Positions 1-8,012 of a stretch of DNA of 35,059 nucleotides are shown here, in pieces (position 1 is the stretch's first letter; each line of letters opens with the position of its first letter). The DNA lies in contig DAIDHP010000042.1 of the NCBI GenBank assembly GCA_027459625.1, positions 1-35,059 on the forward strand, written 5' to 3'. The notes under the pieces are model-generated. The model was not told the origin of the DNA. It did no database searches and worked only from the letters and a program-made list of their open reading frames with translations. Made by a program: the position numbers and the translations under genes. Source of the DNA: Chthonomonadales bacterium. GTDB lineage: Bacteria; Armatimonadota; Chthonomonadetes; Chthonomonadales; CAJBBX01.

Positions 1-76
1 GTGAACCGCCCGGTGCGGACCCGCATGCCGGGTGGTGTGGGAGGCGGGATCAGTAATGACCCCGCCTACCCGATTT
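1..76 (+). mobile_element. 3' end of a group II intron (domains V and VI)
   Basis: Bases 3-36 fold as a domain V hairpin: an outer ACC/GGT stem, the CCCGG/CCGGG helix and an apical TGCG/CGCA stem. Bases 43-66 form a domain VI-like hairpin, GGCGGG pairing with CCCGCC. The sequence then runs into CTACCCGAT, the usual 3' border of this intron type. I recognise the GTGCGGACCCGCATGCCGGG core from bacterial group II introns that encode a reverse transcriptase/maturase. The ribozyme 5' part and any maturase would lie left of base 1. The intron sits just past the 3' end of kdsA, transcribed towards it. The exact splice site (about 73-76) is inferred. Confidence 0.75.
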
Positions 77-112
77 ATTTCACGTTAAGCCGCTCGGCAT
101 CGGTATTTTACA

Positions 113-952
113 CTATGCGCCCGACTTGGTTTGTTTGCGGGTAATGGTGTCAATATCCCGAACCGAGATCAATAGCTCCTCCAATTTATCAAGGGGGAAC
201 ATGGTGGCGGGGTCTGACAATCCCTTTTCGGGTTCCGGATGCACCTCCATGAATAGGGTGTCGATGCCAACCGCCGCCGCTGCTCGTGCGAGATAGGGGA
301 TGGCTTCCCGATTTCCGCCCGATTGGGTACCGCCTGCACCTGGGCGTTGTGCGCTGTGGGTGGCATCGAAGCAGACGGGATATCCCAGTCCGCGCATCTG
401 CGGTAACGCGTACATGTCAACAACAAGTGTGTTGTATCCGAAACTCACCCCGCGCTCCGTTAAAAGAATGTTCCGATTGCCGGTTTCCTCGATCTTTTGC
501 ACCACGTTTTTCATGTCCCAAGGAGCCATGAACTGACCTTTTTTCACGTTCACGCACTTGCCAGTAAGACCGGCGGCGCCAGCCATGTCCGTCTGACGGC
601 AGAGGAACGCGGGCACTTGAAGGATATCAGCCACCTCCGCCACTGGCTGCGCCTGCCAAGGCTCGTGAAAGTCCGTCAACACCGGTATGTTCAGGGTGGA
701 TTTGACGGTTTGAAGGATCTCAAGACCTCTCTCCATCCCCGGACCACGATAGGAATGCAGAGAGGTTCGATTTGCTTTGTCGAAGGATGCTTTAAAAATG
801 TAATGAACCCCAATTCTCTCGCTGATTTCGAGAACCGTGCGGGCGATGAGCATGCATAGCTCCTCCGATTCCGCCACGCAGGGCCCCGCAATGAGCGTGA
901 GCCGGTCCGCGATATCTCCGATATGGATTTCACCAATTGAAATGGAATGCAA
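113..952 (-). CDS. kdsA: 3-deoxy-8-phosphooctulonate (KDO-8-P) synthase
   Basis: Condenses phosphoenolpyruvate with arabinose 5-phosphate to KDO 8-phosphate, the first committed step to the KDO sugar of LPS; cytoplasmic. The 279 aa match the family length. Signature stretches are [75 protein letters not shown] and [14 protein letters not shown]. The IAGPC motif places a Cys at residue 25. With the His of DATHS, the Glu of FMEVHP and the Asp of LSDP it makes the metal site of the metal-dependent (Aquifex-type) class; the metal-free E. coli class has Asn there. The start is TTG (950-952), supported by AAAGGA seven bases upstream. It is transcribed away from the T-box operon. Its presence argues for an LPS outer membrane. 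Confidence 0.96.
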   Translation of the reverse strand: MHSISIGEIHIGDIADRLTLIAGPCVAESEELCMLIARTVLEISERIGVHYIFKASFDKANRTSLHSYRGPGMERGLEILQTVKSTLNIPVLTDFHEPWQAQPVAEVADILQVPAFLCRQTDMAGAAGLTGKCVNVKKGQFMAPWDMKNVVQKIEETGNRNILLTERGVSFGYNTLVVDMYALPQMRGLGYPVCFDATHSAQRPGAGGTQSGGNREAIPYLARAAAAVGIDTLFMEVHPEPEKGLSDPATMFPLDKLEELLISVRDIDTITRKQTKSGA

Positions 953-1237
953 TGCCGTGTCCTTTCAGTATTATGAAAAAAACCTTTCAATAAGGATACT
1001 GTATTTGAAGAGTGGTTTCAATCAGCGCCCAACCAAATTCCATGATGTATTTGCATAAGGAACGAATATGAGGATGGAAACGCTTATGCTGCCTGAGCAG
1101 AACGCTTGGAGAGTGATTATCACAATCACATCATCTCTTACATATGTAATATGTGATTATGTCATCCAATGAATGCATACGGGAACAGGCTTTCTTTCGA
1201 ACCATGCAATCCCCATGAAAAAAAATGTAAATAGCTC
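953..1237. other. Divergent intergenic region between kdsA and the T-box promoter
   Basis: No convincing gene. The stretch is AT-rich and must hold the kdsA promoter on the minus strand; I could not pick one with confidence. Bases 1113-1129 form a dyad, GTGATT-N5-AATCAC. The half-site GTGATTAT recurs at 1153-1160, and AATCAC recurs at 1268-1273 just after the operon -10 box. These may be operator half-sites. Confidence 0.4.
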
Positions 1238-1267
1238 TTGACGTAATGACCATAATCATGATAATAT
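1238..1267 (+). promoter_or_regulatory. Sigma70-type promoter of the T-box/ilv-leu operon
   Basis: -35 TTGACG (1238-1243) and -10 TAATAT (1262-1267) are separated by 18 bases. They lie immediately upstream of the T-box leader, so transcription should start near 1274. Both hexamers are close to consensus. Confidence 0.75.
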
Positions 1268-1284
1268 AATCACTGAAAATAATA

Positions 1285-1572
1285 CGGTAAGGTGTTGATA
1301 AGGCAAGTACGCTCAGGCTTCGGTTTCAGAGAGTCGTCGGTTGGTGCGAGACGATAAGGGTTGGAGCGGAAACTCCCCTTGGAGCTGAATCGCTGAAAGT
1401 CCTTTGGATACAATGGATTAGTAGGGGGTTACGGGTGCGCCCGATATAGCGGCAGAGTGAAGTGAAGGTCCCTTAGGGCATCGTTCGCGTTTCGATAACG
1501 CGCTTCGCTTTACAAGGGTGGTACCGCGTGAGCAAGCCTCTCGTCCCTTGGGGATGAGGGGTTTATTTGTTT
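1285..1572 (+). promoter_or_regulatory. T-box riboswitch leader (tRNA-sensing)
   Basis: The diagnostic T-box element AGGGTGGTACCGCG lies at 1515-1528. Stem I is readable: AGTA of a loop E at 1306-1309, a GCTC/GAGC helix (1311-1314 with 1382-1385), a GTTTC/GAAAC helix (1323-1327 with 1369-1373), the AGAGAG bulge (1328-1333), and the distal stem TCGTC/GACGA enclosing GGTTGGTG (1339-1346). The GTAGG...ACGGGTGCGCCCGATATAGC segment (1421-1450) is the usual stem II/III region. The T-box bulge reads TGGT, so it should pair with a tRNA ending ACCA, which fits Ile, Leu or Val tRNAs. An uncharged tRNA would open the downstream terminator. The specifier triplet lies in the loop 1386-1400 but its register is ambiguous (ATC at 1389-1391, or TCG at 1390-1392). 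The downstream genes favour Ile. Confidence 0.93.
1537..1572 (+). terminator. T-box intrinsic terminator
   Basis: CCTCTCGTCCC (1537-1547) pairs with GGGGATGAGGGG (1550-1561) and is followed by a T-rich tract (1562-1572). It sits directly after the T-box element, as expected for the alternative, terminating fold. Confidence 0.88.
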
Positions 1573-1640
1573 ATGGAGTTCAATTAGAGCCATTTTGGAA
1601 ATTCCTCTCATTCACAGCAAGGCTGTGGAAAGGCGAAAAG

Positions 1641-2300
1641 ATGAAAAAGATTTTAACGGCAACCCTTCTTGTTTTGTGCATCGCAGGTTACGCCTCCGCG
1701 CAAAAGACCTACTACTGCCAGACCAAGATTATCAACACCGTGGATGGAAAGACGCAAACCGCTTATGGGAAGGCGTGGATGAAGTCCCCGACGGTATTTC
1801 GCATGGAGAAGAGCGTCAACGGTAAGGAGATGATCATCATCGGCAACGGTGCGAACCTTTGGCTGGTTGATCCCTCCACTAAGCGAGGGATACATAGCAT
1901 TCAGCCTTCGACGGCTCTGCAACAATTACAGGCGCAAAAGCGTATCGTAGGCAACGATTTGGATGGATTCATGAAGGCTGGAGCTCACAAGGTGGGCAGG
2001 AAGACTTTGGATGGCAAGGTTTGCGATATCTATCAGAGAAAAGATGCAAGGAACGGTGCGGTCTATACATTATGGGTTCAGGAGGGAGCGGACAAGCTTA
2101 CTCGGCGCGAGGAGGTGAAGGCCACCCTTCGTCTCACACCCCCCGGCGGGAAGAAGCCGCAGGTGCATCACATAGTCTCCATCACGGACATATATGATTG
2201 GAAGATCAATTCTGCAATGCCTAATAGTCTGTTCACAGTTCCAGCGGGTTATAATATCCAAAACGCAGCTTCCGCGCCTGGGCAGGCTCCAGCGAAGTAG
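1641..2300 (+). CDS. Secreted LolA-like / outer-membrane lipoprotein-sorting-like protein
   Basis: The 219-aa product has a clear signal peptide (MKK, hydrophobic core, AxA cleavage near residue 20), so it is exported. The mature part has a pattern of short beta strands typical of LolA/LolB-like lipid-binding half-barrels: an opening YYCQTKIINTVDGK, then KAWMKSPTVFRMEK, NLWLVDPSTKRG, a Cys-containing GKVCDIYQRK and YTLWVQEG, ending with DIYDWKINSAMPNSLFTVPAGY. That last motif is common at the end of LolA-like/DUF4412-type proteins. ATG 1641 was chosen because the signal peptide begins there; no in-frame start further upstream makes sense because that region is the T-box terminator. It is the first gene behind the T-box and lies 86 bases before ilvB. 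Its substrate is unknown and its link to amino acid synthesis is unclear. Confidence 0.72.
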   Translation: MKKILTATLLVLCIAGYASAQKTYYCQTKIINTVDGKTQTAYGKAWMKSPTVFRMEKSVNGKEMIIIGNGANLWLVDPSTKRGIHSIQPSTALQQLQAQKRIVGNDLDGFMKAGAHKVGRKTLDGKVCDIYQRKDARNGAVYTLWVQEGADKLTRREEVKATLRLTPPGGKKPQVHHIVSITDIYDWKINSAMPNSLFTVPAGYNIQNAASAPGQAPAK

Positions 2301-2386
2301 AGGTTTTCAGGAAGCGGGAAAACCATATATCCCGCGTATACACGATGAGCAAAATCGCTCCGGTATCGAAAGAAAGGATGAATGAA

Positions 2387-4183
2387 ATGAAAATGTCAGG
2401 CGCACATGTGGTTTTGGAATGCTTGCGCCAGGAAGGCGTCAAGCACATCTTTGGGTTCCCCGGCGGGGTACTCCTTCCCTTTTATGATGCGCTCTATGAT
2501 TGCCAGGACATTGAACATATATTGGTTAGGCATGAGCAGGGGGCTGCGCACATGGCTGATGGATACGCCCGTGCGACGGGAAAAGTCGGCGTATGTCTTG
2601 CCACCAGCGGTCCTGGAGCGACAAATCTTGTTACTGGAATCACCAACGCTTATATGGATTCCATACCGATGGTCGCCATCACAGGACAGGTGCGCACTGC
2701 AGTGATCGGCAAGGACGCTTTCCAAGAGGCGGATATCACAGGCATCACCATGCCCATCACCAAACACAACTATCTGGTGAAAAATCCCGAGGACTTGGCG
2801 CGTGTCATATCCGAGGCTTTTCATATCGCTCGAACAGGCAGGCCAGGACCTGTGCTGATTGACATACCGTTCGATGTGAACAAGCAGGTTATCGAATGGG
2901 ATCCCTCCACCTATCCCAAGAAAGTGGATATCCCTTCATATCGTCCGAATATTCGCGGACATGAAATGCAGATACGCAAGGCGGCACAGGTGATCGCCGA
3001 GGCGGAGCGCCCCGTCCTATATGTTGGAGGAGGCGCGATCTCAGCCAACGCCCAAAAAGAAGTCACGGAGTTGGCGGAAAGATGCAATATTCTGGTCACC
3101 ACCACTCTTTTGGGTAAGGGCGCCATTGACGAGACCAATAGGCTCTCCATTGGCATGCTGGGAATGCATGGCACGGCATACGCCAATCATGCGGTGAACA
3201 ACTGCGATTTGCTTATCGCCGTGGGCGCGAGGTTCGACGATCGTGTGACAGGGAAGGTGGATAAGTTCGCGCCGGATGCGAAGGTGATTCATATCGACAT
3301 TGATCCCGCTGAGATCGGCAAGGTGAGATTCGCCGATGTGCCGATTGTTGGGGATGTGAAGCTAGTGCTGAAGGAATTGCTAAAGCATGTTCAGCCTCGT
3401 CCTTGGTCGGAGTGGAACGATCAAATCATGGAATGGAAGAAGTTATTCCCATTGATCTATCCGAAGGATGGCAAGCTCTACGTCGAATATATCATCGATC
3501 AGGTCGGCGAGGCGACCAATTGGAATCTCATCATGGCTACGGATGTGGGGCAGCACCAGATGTGGGCGGCGCAATACTTCAAATGCCGAAAGCCTCATCA
3601 TTGGATTTCATCCGGTGGATTGGGAACGATGGGCTTCGGATTGCCCGCTGCCATTGGAGCCAAAGTGGCATGTCCCGATAGTACCGTTGTTTGCATATCC
3701 GGAGACGGTTCCTTCCAAATGTGCACCCAGGAGTTGATGACCGCTTCCGTCTATGAGTTGCCGGTGATAACCGTTATCTGTAACAATCATTCACTGGGGA
3801 TGGTTCGCCAATGGCAGGATCTCTTCTACAAGCAGAGGTTCTCGCAAACCAGTTTGGAGGCTTCCCCGGATTTCGTGAAGTTGGCTGAAGCCTACGGATG
3901 CGTTGGCATTCGCGTTGAAAAACCGGAAGAGGTGCGTCCGGCGTTAGAAGCGGCGCTGAAAGTCAGGAAAAAACCTGTTGTTATAGAATGCATTATTCCC
4001 ACCGAGGAAAATGTCTATCCGATGATTCCCGCCGGTGAAAGCGTAAGTGAGATGAAACAGCGTACCGATCTCGAAGAGCTTAAGGCCAGCCTCAATACCG
4101 ATAGCGAAGCTTGGTCCTTTTCCGAAGAGGACAAGGTACTGTCGGAATATGTTGAAGAAGCGGAATCGGTTCAAACCCCCTAA
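2387..4183 (+). CDS. ilvB: Acetolactate synthase (AHAS), large catalytic subunit
   Basis: Makes 2-acetolactate from two pyruvates, or 2-aceto-2-hydroxybutyrate from pyruvate plus 2-oxobutyrate: the first shared step of valine, leucine and isoleucine synthesis. It is a ThDP/FAD enzyme of about 598 aa. The N-terminal ThDP-binding domain carries FGFPGGVLLPFYDAL, the catalytic Glu in RHEQGAAHMADGYAR, and SGPGATN. The middle domain has GMLGMHGTAYAN. The C-terminal ThDP/Mg motif runs GDGSFQMCTQEL to CNN. The start is uncertain: in-frame ATGs lie at 2345, 2378, 2387 and 2393. AAAGGA at 2373-2378 best serves 2387, while 2345 lacks a Shine-Dalgarno sequence. It needs IlvH, encoded next, for valine feedback. 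Confidence 0.97.
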   Translation: MKMSGAHVVLECLRQEGVKHIFGFPGGVLLPFYDALYDCQDIEHILVRHEQGAAHMADGYARATGKVGVCLATSGPGATNLVTGITNAYMDSIPMVAITGQVRTAVIGKDAFQEADITGITMPITKHNYLVKNPEDLARVISEAFHIARTGRPGPVLIDIPFDVNKQVIEWDPSTYPKKVDIPSYRPNIRGHEMQIRKAAQVIAEAERPVLYVGGGAISANAQKEVTELAERCNILVTTTLLGKGAIDETNRLSIGMLGMHGTAYANHAVNNCDLLIAVGARFDDRVTGKVDKFAPDAKVIHIDIDPAEIGKVRFADVPIVGDVKLVLKELLKHVQPRPWSEWNDQIMEWKKLFPLIYPKDGKLYVEYIIDQVGEATNWNLIMATDVGQHQMWAAQYFKCRKPHHWISSGGLGTMGFGLPAAIGAKVACPDSTVVCISGDGSFQMCTQELMTASVYELPVITVICNNHSLGMVRQWQDLFYKQRFSQTSLEASPDFVKLAEAYGCVGIRVEKPEEVRPALEAALKVRKKPVVIECIIPTEENVYPMIPAGESVSEMKQRTDLEELKASLNTDSEAWSFSEEDKVLSEYVEEAESVQTP

Positions 4184-4230
4184 GACAGGGAGGGTTTCAT
4201 CTTAGGCAGATAACGGAGGATATATAGGCA

Positions 4231-4752
4231 ATGACCATTGGTAATTTAATGATGACTCAGTTGGAGCATCATCACGTTTTAACCGCGTTAGTGGAAAATC
4301 ATCCAGGGGTTTTGGCGCGGATGGCGGGATTGTTCGCTCGTAGGGGATACAATATAGAAAGCCTTACGGTTTCCGTCACGGAGGATCCAGCGATATCTCG
4401 CATGACAATCGTGGTGGCGGGGGATTCGATGGTGCTGGAGCAGATCACAAAGCAGCTCAACAAACTGATTGAAGTGATACGAGTAGTGGATTACGCGGAG
4501 TTGCCCTCTGTGCTGAGAGAGTTGGCGTTGATTAAGGTTAACGCCGAACCCAGGGATCGTTCGGAGATCATGCAGATCGTTGAGATATTCAGGGGCCGAA
4601 TCATTGACATGGGTGAAAGGACTTTCATTATCGAAGTCACCGGAGGCTCGGAAAAACTGGATAAGATACGCGAGTTGTTAAATCCGTATGGCATCAAGGA
4701 GATGGTACGCACCGGCATTATCGCCATGGCGAGAGGTCCACGCACGGCGTAA
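4231..4752 (+). CDS. ilvH: Acetolactate synthase, small regulatory subunit
   Basis: Regulatory partner of IlvB; it confers feedback inhibition by valine and full activity. The 173 aa match the family. An N-terminal ACT domain begins HVLTALVENHPGVLARMAGL, with FARRGYNIESLTVS and DPAISRMTIVVAGD. The second domain has ELALIKVNAEPRDRSEIMQI, IDMGERTFIIEVTG and a C-terminal YGIKEMVRTGIIAMARG, all typical of IlvH/IlvN. A Shine-Dalgarno GGAGGA (4215-4220) precedes ATG 4231; a second ATG seven codons in (MTQLEHH) is possible. It lies 47 bases after ilvB in the same transcription unit. Confidence 0.96.
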   Translation: MTIGNLMMTQLEHHHVLTALVENHPGVLARMAGLFARRGYNIESLTVSVTEDPAISRMTIVVAGDSMVLEQITKQLNKLIEVIRVVDYAELPSVLRELALIKVNAEPRDRSEIMQIVEIFRGRIIDMGERTFIIEVTGGSEKLDKIRELLNPYGIKEMVRTGIIAMARGPRTA

Positions 4753-4861
4753 ACCGTGTTGTTTTTCATGCACTTTGACGTGAATCGCAATAAACCGATT
4801 ATGCGGTTCCCGTCTGGTTCATCCATTGATATAATTCATAGCACTGAAGAGGTCCAAAAGC

Positions 4862-5230
4862 ATGGGGCAGATGAAGGAGTTGGTCACCCCGCAACAAATT
4901 CACACTCTGTTTATCGCGCTCGCTATCGGTTGCCCCGTTCTGGGAATCATAGCGGGAGCGTGGTTCGGTGCGAGGAAAAATTCGCTTCGCAGTTATTTGT
5001 TATCCGGTTTTTTGATCGGTTTGGTTGGTCCTTTGAATCTTCTTCTCTGGGAAATGTACAATGGAATTACAAATCGGCTAGGCTTGGATACGGTGCGTAA
5101 TCTGCTAGTGAATCTGGCGTTGTTTGTGGTTCTTGGCTTGGTTGCCGGTATCTTATACGGTAATATATCCGCCCGTACTCGCACTTCTCCAAGCAAAGAC
5201 CAGACGGCGATCAGCGATAAGGATGTATGA
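4862..5230 (+). CDS. Small three-TM membrane protein of unknown function
   Basis: A 122-aa protein not recognised as a named family. Three hydrophobic segments are visible: about residues 15-35 (LFIALAIGCPVLGIIAGAWF), 45-63 (LLSGFLIGLVGPLNLLLW) and 83-103 (LLVNLALFVVLGLVAGILYG). Short charged loops and a hydrophilic C-tail rich in Thr, Ser and Asp separate and follow them. A GAAGAGG precedes ATG 4862. It sits between ilvH and ilvC in the same direction, with gaps of 109 and 73 bases, so it is probably co-transcribed. A TATAAT at 4830-4835 might be an internal -10 box, though no good -35 is present. Nothing in it points to amino acid metabolism; its only link is position. Confidence 0.65.
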   Translation: MGQMKELVTPQQIHTLFIALAIGCPVLGIIAGAWFGARKNSLRSYLLSGFLIGLVGPLNLLLWEMYNGITNRLGLDTVRNLLVNLALFVVLGLVAGILYGNISARTRTSPSKDQTAISDKDV

Positions 5231-5303
5231 TAAAATCAAATTTTAGTGTACGGATAGACTATATGCATGGATATCCGACCGAATACTAAGGAGAGACTAA
5301 ATC

Positions 5304-6320
5304 ATGGCAGTGAAGATCTATTACGACAATGATGCAAAGCTGGATGTATTGCAGGGCAAAAAAATCGCCATCATTGGTTACGGAAGCCAAGGACACGCTC
5401 ACGCGCAAAATCTCAAGGATAGCGGACTGGATGTTCGCGTCGCTGAAATTCCAGGGAAAAACTGGGATCAGGCGGTGAAGGATGGGATGCGAGTGATGGA
5501 TGCCAACCAGGCCAGCGCCGAAGCGGATATCATCATGATCCTTGTGAATGACGAATATCAGGCGGCGGTGTATCAGGATAGCATCAAGTCTAACTTGAAA
5601 CCGGGCAAGGCTATCGCCTTTGCGCATGGATTCAATATCCATTTCGGGCAAATTATTCCCCCCAAGGATATCGATGTTTTCATGGTAGCCCCCAAAGGTC
5701 CAGGTCATCTTGTTCGCCGGCAATTCGTGGAGGGTAAAGGCGTACCGAACCTGATTGCGGTGCAACAGGACGCCACTGGCAAAGCGAAGGAGATAGCTTT
5801 GGCTTGGGCGAAAGGGATTGGAGGAACCCGTGCAGGCGTGCTTGAGACCACCTTCAAGGAGGAGACAGAGACCGATCTTTTCGGAGAGCAGACGGTACTG
5901 TGCGGCGGCACGACGGCGTTGGTGAAGGCGGGTTTCGAAACGTTGGTTGAGGCAGGCTATCAGCCGGAGATCGCATATTTCGAGTGCATGCACGAACTCA
6001 AGCTTATCGTCGATCTGATGTATGAGGCAGGAATTGCCGGAATGCGGTATTCCATATCCGACACCGCTCAATACGGGGATATGACCCGAGGTCCCGTGAT
6101 AATTGATGAGACAGTCAAACAGCGTATGAAGAAGGCGCTTCAGGATATTCAGGACGGCGTCTTCGCTCGGGAATGGATTTTGGAAAATCGAGCCAATCGT
6201 CCCGTGTTCAATGCGTTGGCACGTAAGGACAAGGAGCATCTCATCGAGAAGGTTGGAAAGCAACTGCGCGGTTTGATGAGTTGGATTAAATCGGATGTGG
6301 CGGAAAAGCTGGAAGGTTAA
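5304..6320 (+). CDS. ilvC: Ketol-acid reductoisomerase, class I
   Basis: Converts 2-acetolactate to 2,3-dihydroxyisovalerate (and the isoleucine equivalent) by isomerisation and reduction. At 338 aa it is the short, class I form. The Rossmann motif is [15 protein letters not shown] (G25, G27, G30). Substrate and metal motifs are [42 protein letters not shown] and [18 protein letters not shown]. The loop after strand beta-2 reads AEIPGKNWD (residues 47-55), where NADPH enzymes have G-x-R-x-G-K/S-S-x-S/T. The phosphate-binding Arg and Ser/Thr are replaced by Ile49, Asn53 and Asp55, and Glu48 is added. That pattern suggests NADH preference. A strong AAGGAGAG Shine-Dalgarno precedes ATG 5304. It lies 58 bases before leuA. 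Confidence 0.97.
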   Translation: MAVKIYYDNDAKLDVLQGKKIAIIGYGSQGHAHAQNLKDSGLDVRVAEIPGKNWDQAVKDGMRVMDANQASAEADIIMILVNDEYQAAVYQDSIKSNLKPGKAIAFAHGFNIHFGQIIPPKDIDVFMVAPKGPGHLVRRQFVEGKGVPNLIAVQQDATGKAKEIALAWAKGIGGTRAGVLETTFKEETETDLFGEQTVLCGGTTALVKAGFETLVEAGYQPEIAYFECMHELKLIVDLMYEAGIAGMRYSISDTAQYGDMTRGPVIIDETVKQRMKKALQDIQDGVFAREWILENRANRPVFNALARKDKEHLIEKVGKQLRGLMSWIKSDVAEKLEG

Positions 6321-6378
6321 GCGGAAAGGGGCGTCTCGTTCAGGACGCCTCCATCCATCCTTTGGAAGGATACGAGTT

Positions 6379-7926
6379 ATGGCTCGACGAATATACATAT
6401 TTGACACCACTTTGCGTGACGGAGAGCAGTCTCCCGGAGCATCGATGAACGTACAGGAGAAGCTGGAGATCGCTCATCAGCTAGAGAGACTTGGAGTGGA
6501 TGTGATCGAAGCCGGTTTTCCTATCTCCTCCCCCGGCGATTTTCAAGCCGTGCAAGAGGTCTCGAGAATCGTGAAAAACGCCACTGTCTGCGGACTAACC
6601 CGCGCGGTGAGCAAGGATGTCGAAGTTGCCGGCGAGGCTCTAAAAGGCGCCGTGCATCCACGCATCCACACGGGACTTGGAGTATCCGACAACCATTTGC
6701 AATATAAGTTGCGCATGACTCGCGAACAGGCCTTGGAGCGCGGGGTAAGCGCTGTGAAGGTGGCGCGCAAATACGTGGACGATGTGGAGTATTTCCTGGA
6801 GGACTCCGGGAGAGCTGATCCCGACTACCTATGCAAGGTGATCGAAGAGGTCATCAAGGCGGGGGCTACGGTGATCAATATCCCCGACACAACTGGATAC
6901 ACCATGCCTGAGGAATATGGAGCACGGATCAGAATGGTGGTGAACCGCGTTCCGAACATCGACAAGGCGACCGTATCCGTGCATTGTCATAACGATCTCG
7001 GCATGGCTGTCGCCAACTCTCTTGCGGGCGTCATGAACGGAGCCACACAGGTGGAGTGCACCATCAATGGGATCGGGGAGCGCGCGGGCAATACGAGTCT
7101 CGAGGAGGTGGTAATGGCGATGAAAACTCGCGCCGACTTCTTCGATGTTCAAACCGGGATTGTCACTCAGGAGATATACAACACAAGTAGAATGGTTTCG
7201 TCGCTTACTGGAATTCTTGTGCAACCGAACAAAGCGATTGTGGGGGCTAACGCATTCGCACATTCCTCGGGGATTCATCAGGATGGAGTGTTGAAGGATC
7301 GCACCACCTACGAGATTATCGATCCCAAGGATGTTGGCATTCCTGAAAGCAAGATACTCTTAACCGCTCGTTCCGGGCGCCATGCATTGCATCATCGTCT
7401 GATGGAACTGGGTTTTCTGTTAAATGAAAATCAGGTTGACAAGGTTTACGAGCGTTTTCTTCAAGTCGCGGATCAGAAAAAGATGGTCTACGACGAGGAT
7501 CTCGAGGCGATTGTGGCTGACGAAACCTCAGCAGTGCACGTGAGTTATCAGATGATGCACGTTCAGGTTTCCTGCGGCGATCACAGCATCCCCACAGCCA
7601 CGGTGCAACTGAAGGATCAGGACGGTAATATTTACATTGACTCCGATCATGGCACGGGACCGGTTGACGCGATTTATCGTGCGATTAATCGAATAGTGAA
7701 GGCGGAGAATGATCTGATTGAGTTTTCAATACAAAATGTCACCGCAGGTATCGACGCTCTCGCCGAAGTGACGATTCGCATCAAGCAGGGGAATGATATC
7801 TATACCGGACGCGCCGCGGATACCGATGTGTGCGTGGCGAGTGCGAAATCATACATGCATGCGTTGAACAAACTTAAGGATAGAATGGTTCATGCATCAC
7901 AAAAGGAATCGCTGGAGCATGTTTAG
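6379..7926 (+). CDS. leuA: 2-isopropylmalate synthase
   Basis: Condenses acetyl-CoA with 2-oxoisovalerate, the first leucine-specific step. The 515 aa fit full-length bacterial LeuA. The TIM barrel begins [20 protein letters not shown]; the metal motif is [14 protein letters not shown], followed by [29 protein letters not shown] belongs to the linker. The C-terminal LeuA dimer/regulatory domain (about residues 390-515) is present, so feedback by leucine is expected. ATG 6379 was chosen because it starts the conserved N-terminus and follows GGAAGGA with an eight-base gap; longer readings upstream overlap ilvC. The related cimA lies further down the window and uses pyruvate instead. Confidence 0.96.
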   Translation: MARRIYIFDTTLRDGEQSPGASMNVQEKLEIAHQLERLGVDVIEAGFPISSPGDFQAVQEVSRIVKNATVCGLTRAVSKDVEVAGEALKGAVHPRIHTGLGVSDNHLQYKLRMTREQALERGVSAVKVARKYVDDVEYFLEDSGRADPDYLCKVIEEVIKAGATVINIPDTTGYTMPEEYGARIRMVVNRVPNIDKATVSVHCHNDLGMAVANSLAGVMNGATQVECTINGIGERAGNTSLEEVVMAMKTRADFFDVQTGIVTQEIYNTSRMVSSLTGILVQPNKAIVGANAFAHSSGIHQDGVLKDRTTYEIIDPKDVGIPESKILLTARSGRHALHHRLMELGFLLNENQVDKVYERFLQVADQKKMVYDEDLEAIVADETSAVHVSYQMMHVQVSCGDHSIPTATVQLKDQDGNIYIDSDHGTGPVDAIYRAINRIVKAENDLIEFSIQNVTAGIDALAEVTIRIKQGNDIYTGRAADTDVCVASAKSYMHALNKLKDRMVHASQKESLEHV

Positions 7927-8012
7927 GGTGAAAATCAGGCGTTAAGCGTTGTGGGATTATGTTAGTCGCACGCATACTCGATAAGCATGATGGAAGACGA
8001 GGATAGGATATT

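Noticed and set aside
1398-1400. AGT (Ser) as T-box specifier after the GAA at 1395-1397
   Set aside because: That GAA lies at the base of stem I rather than next to the loop E pairing, and a Ser tRNA does not suit the TGGT acceptor-pairing sequence or the downstream genes.
1518-1640. Extended start of the LolA-like gene upstream of 1641
   Set aside because: The extension would run through the T-box element and terminator. The signal peptide starts at ATG 1641.
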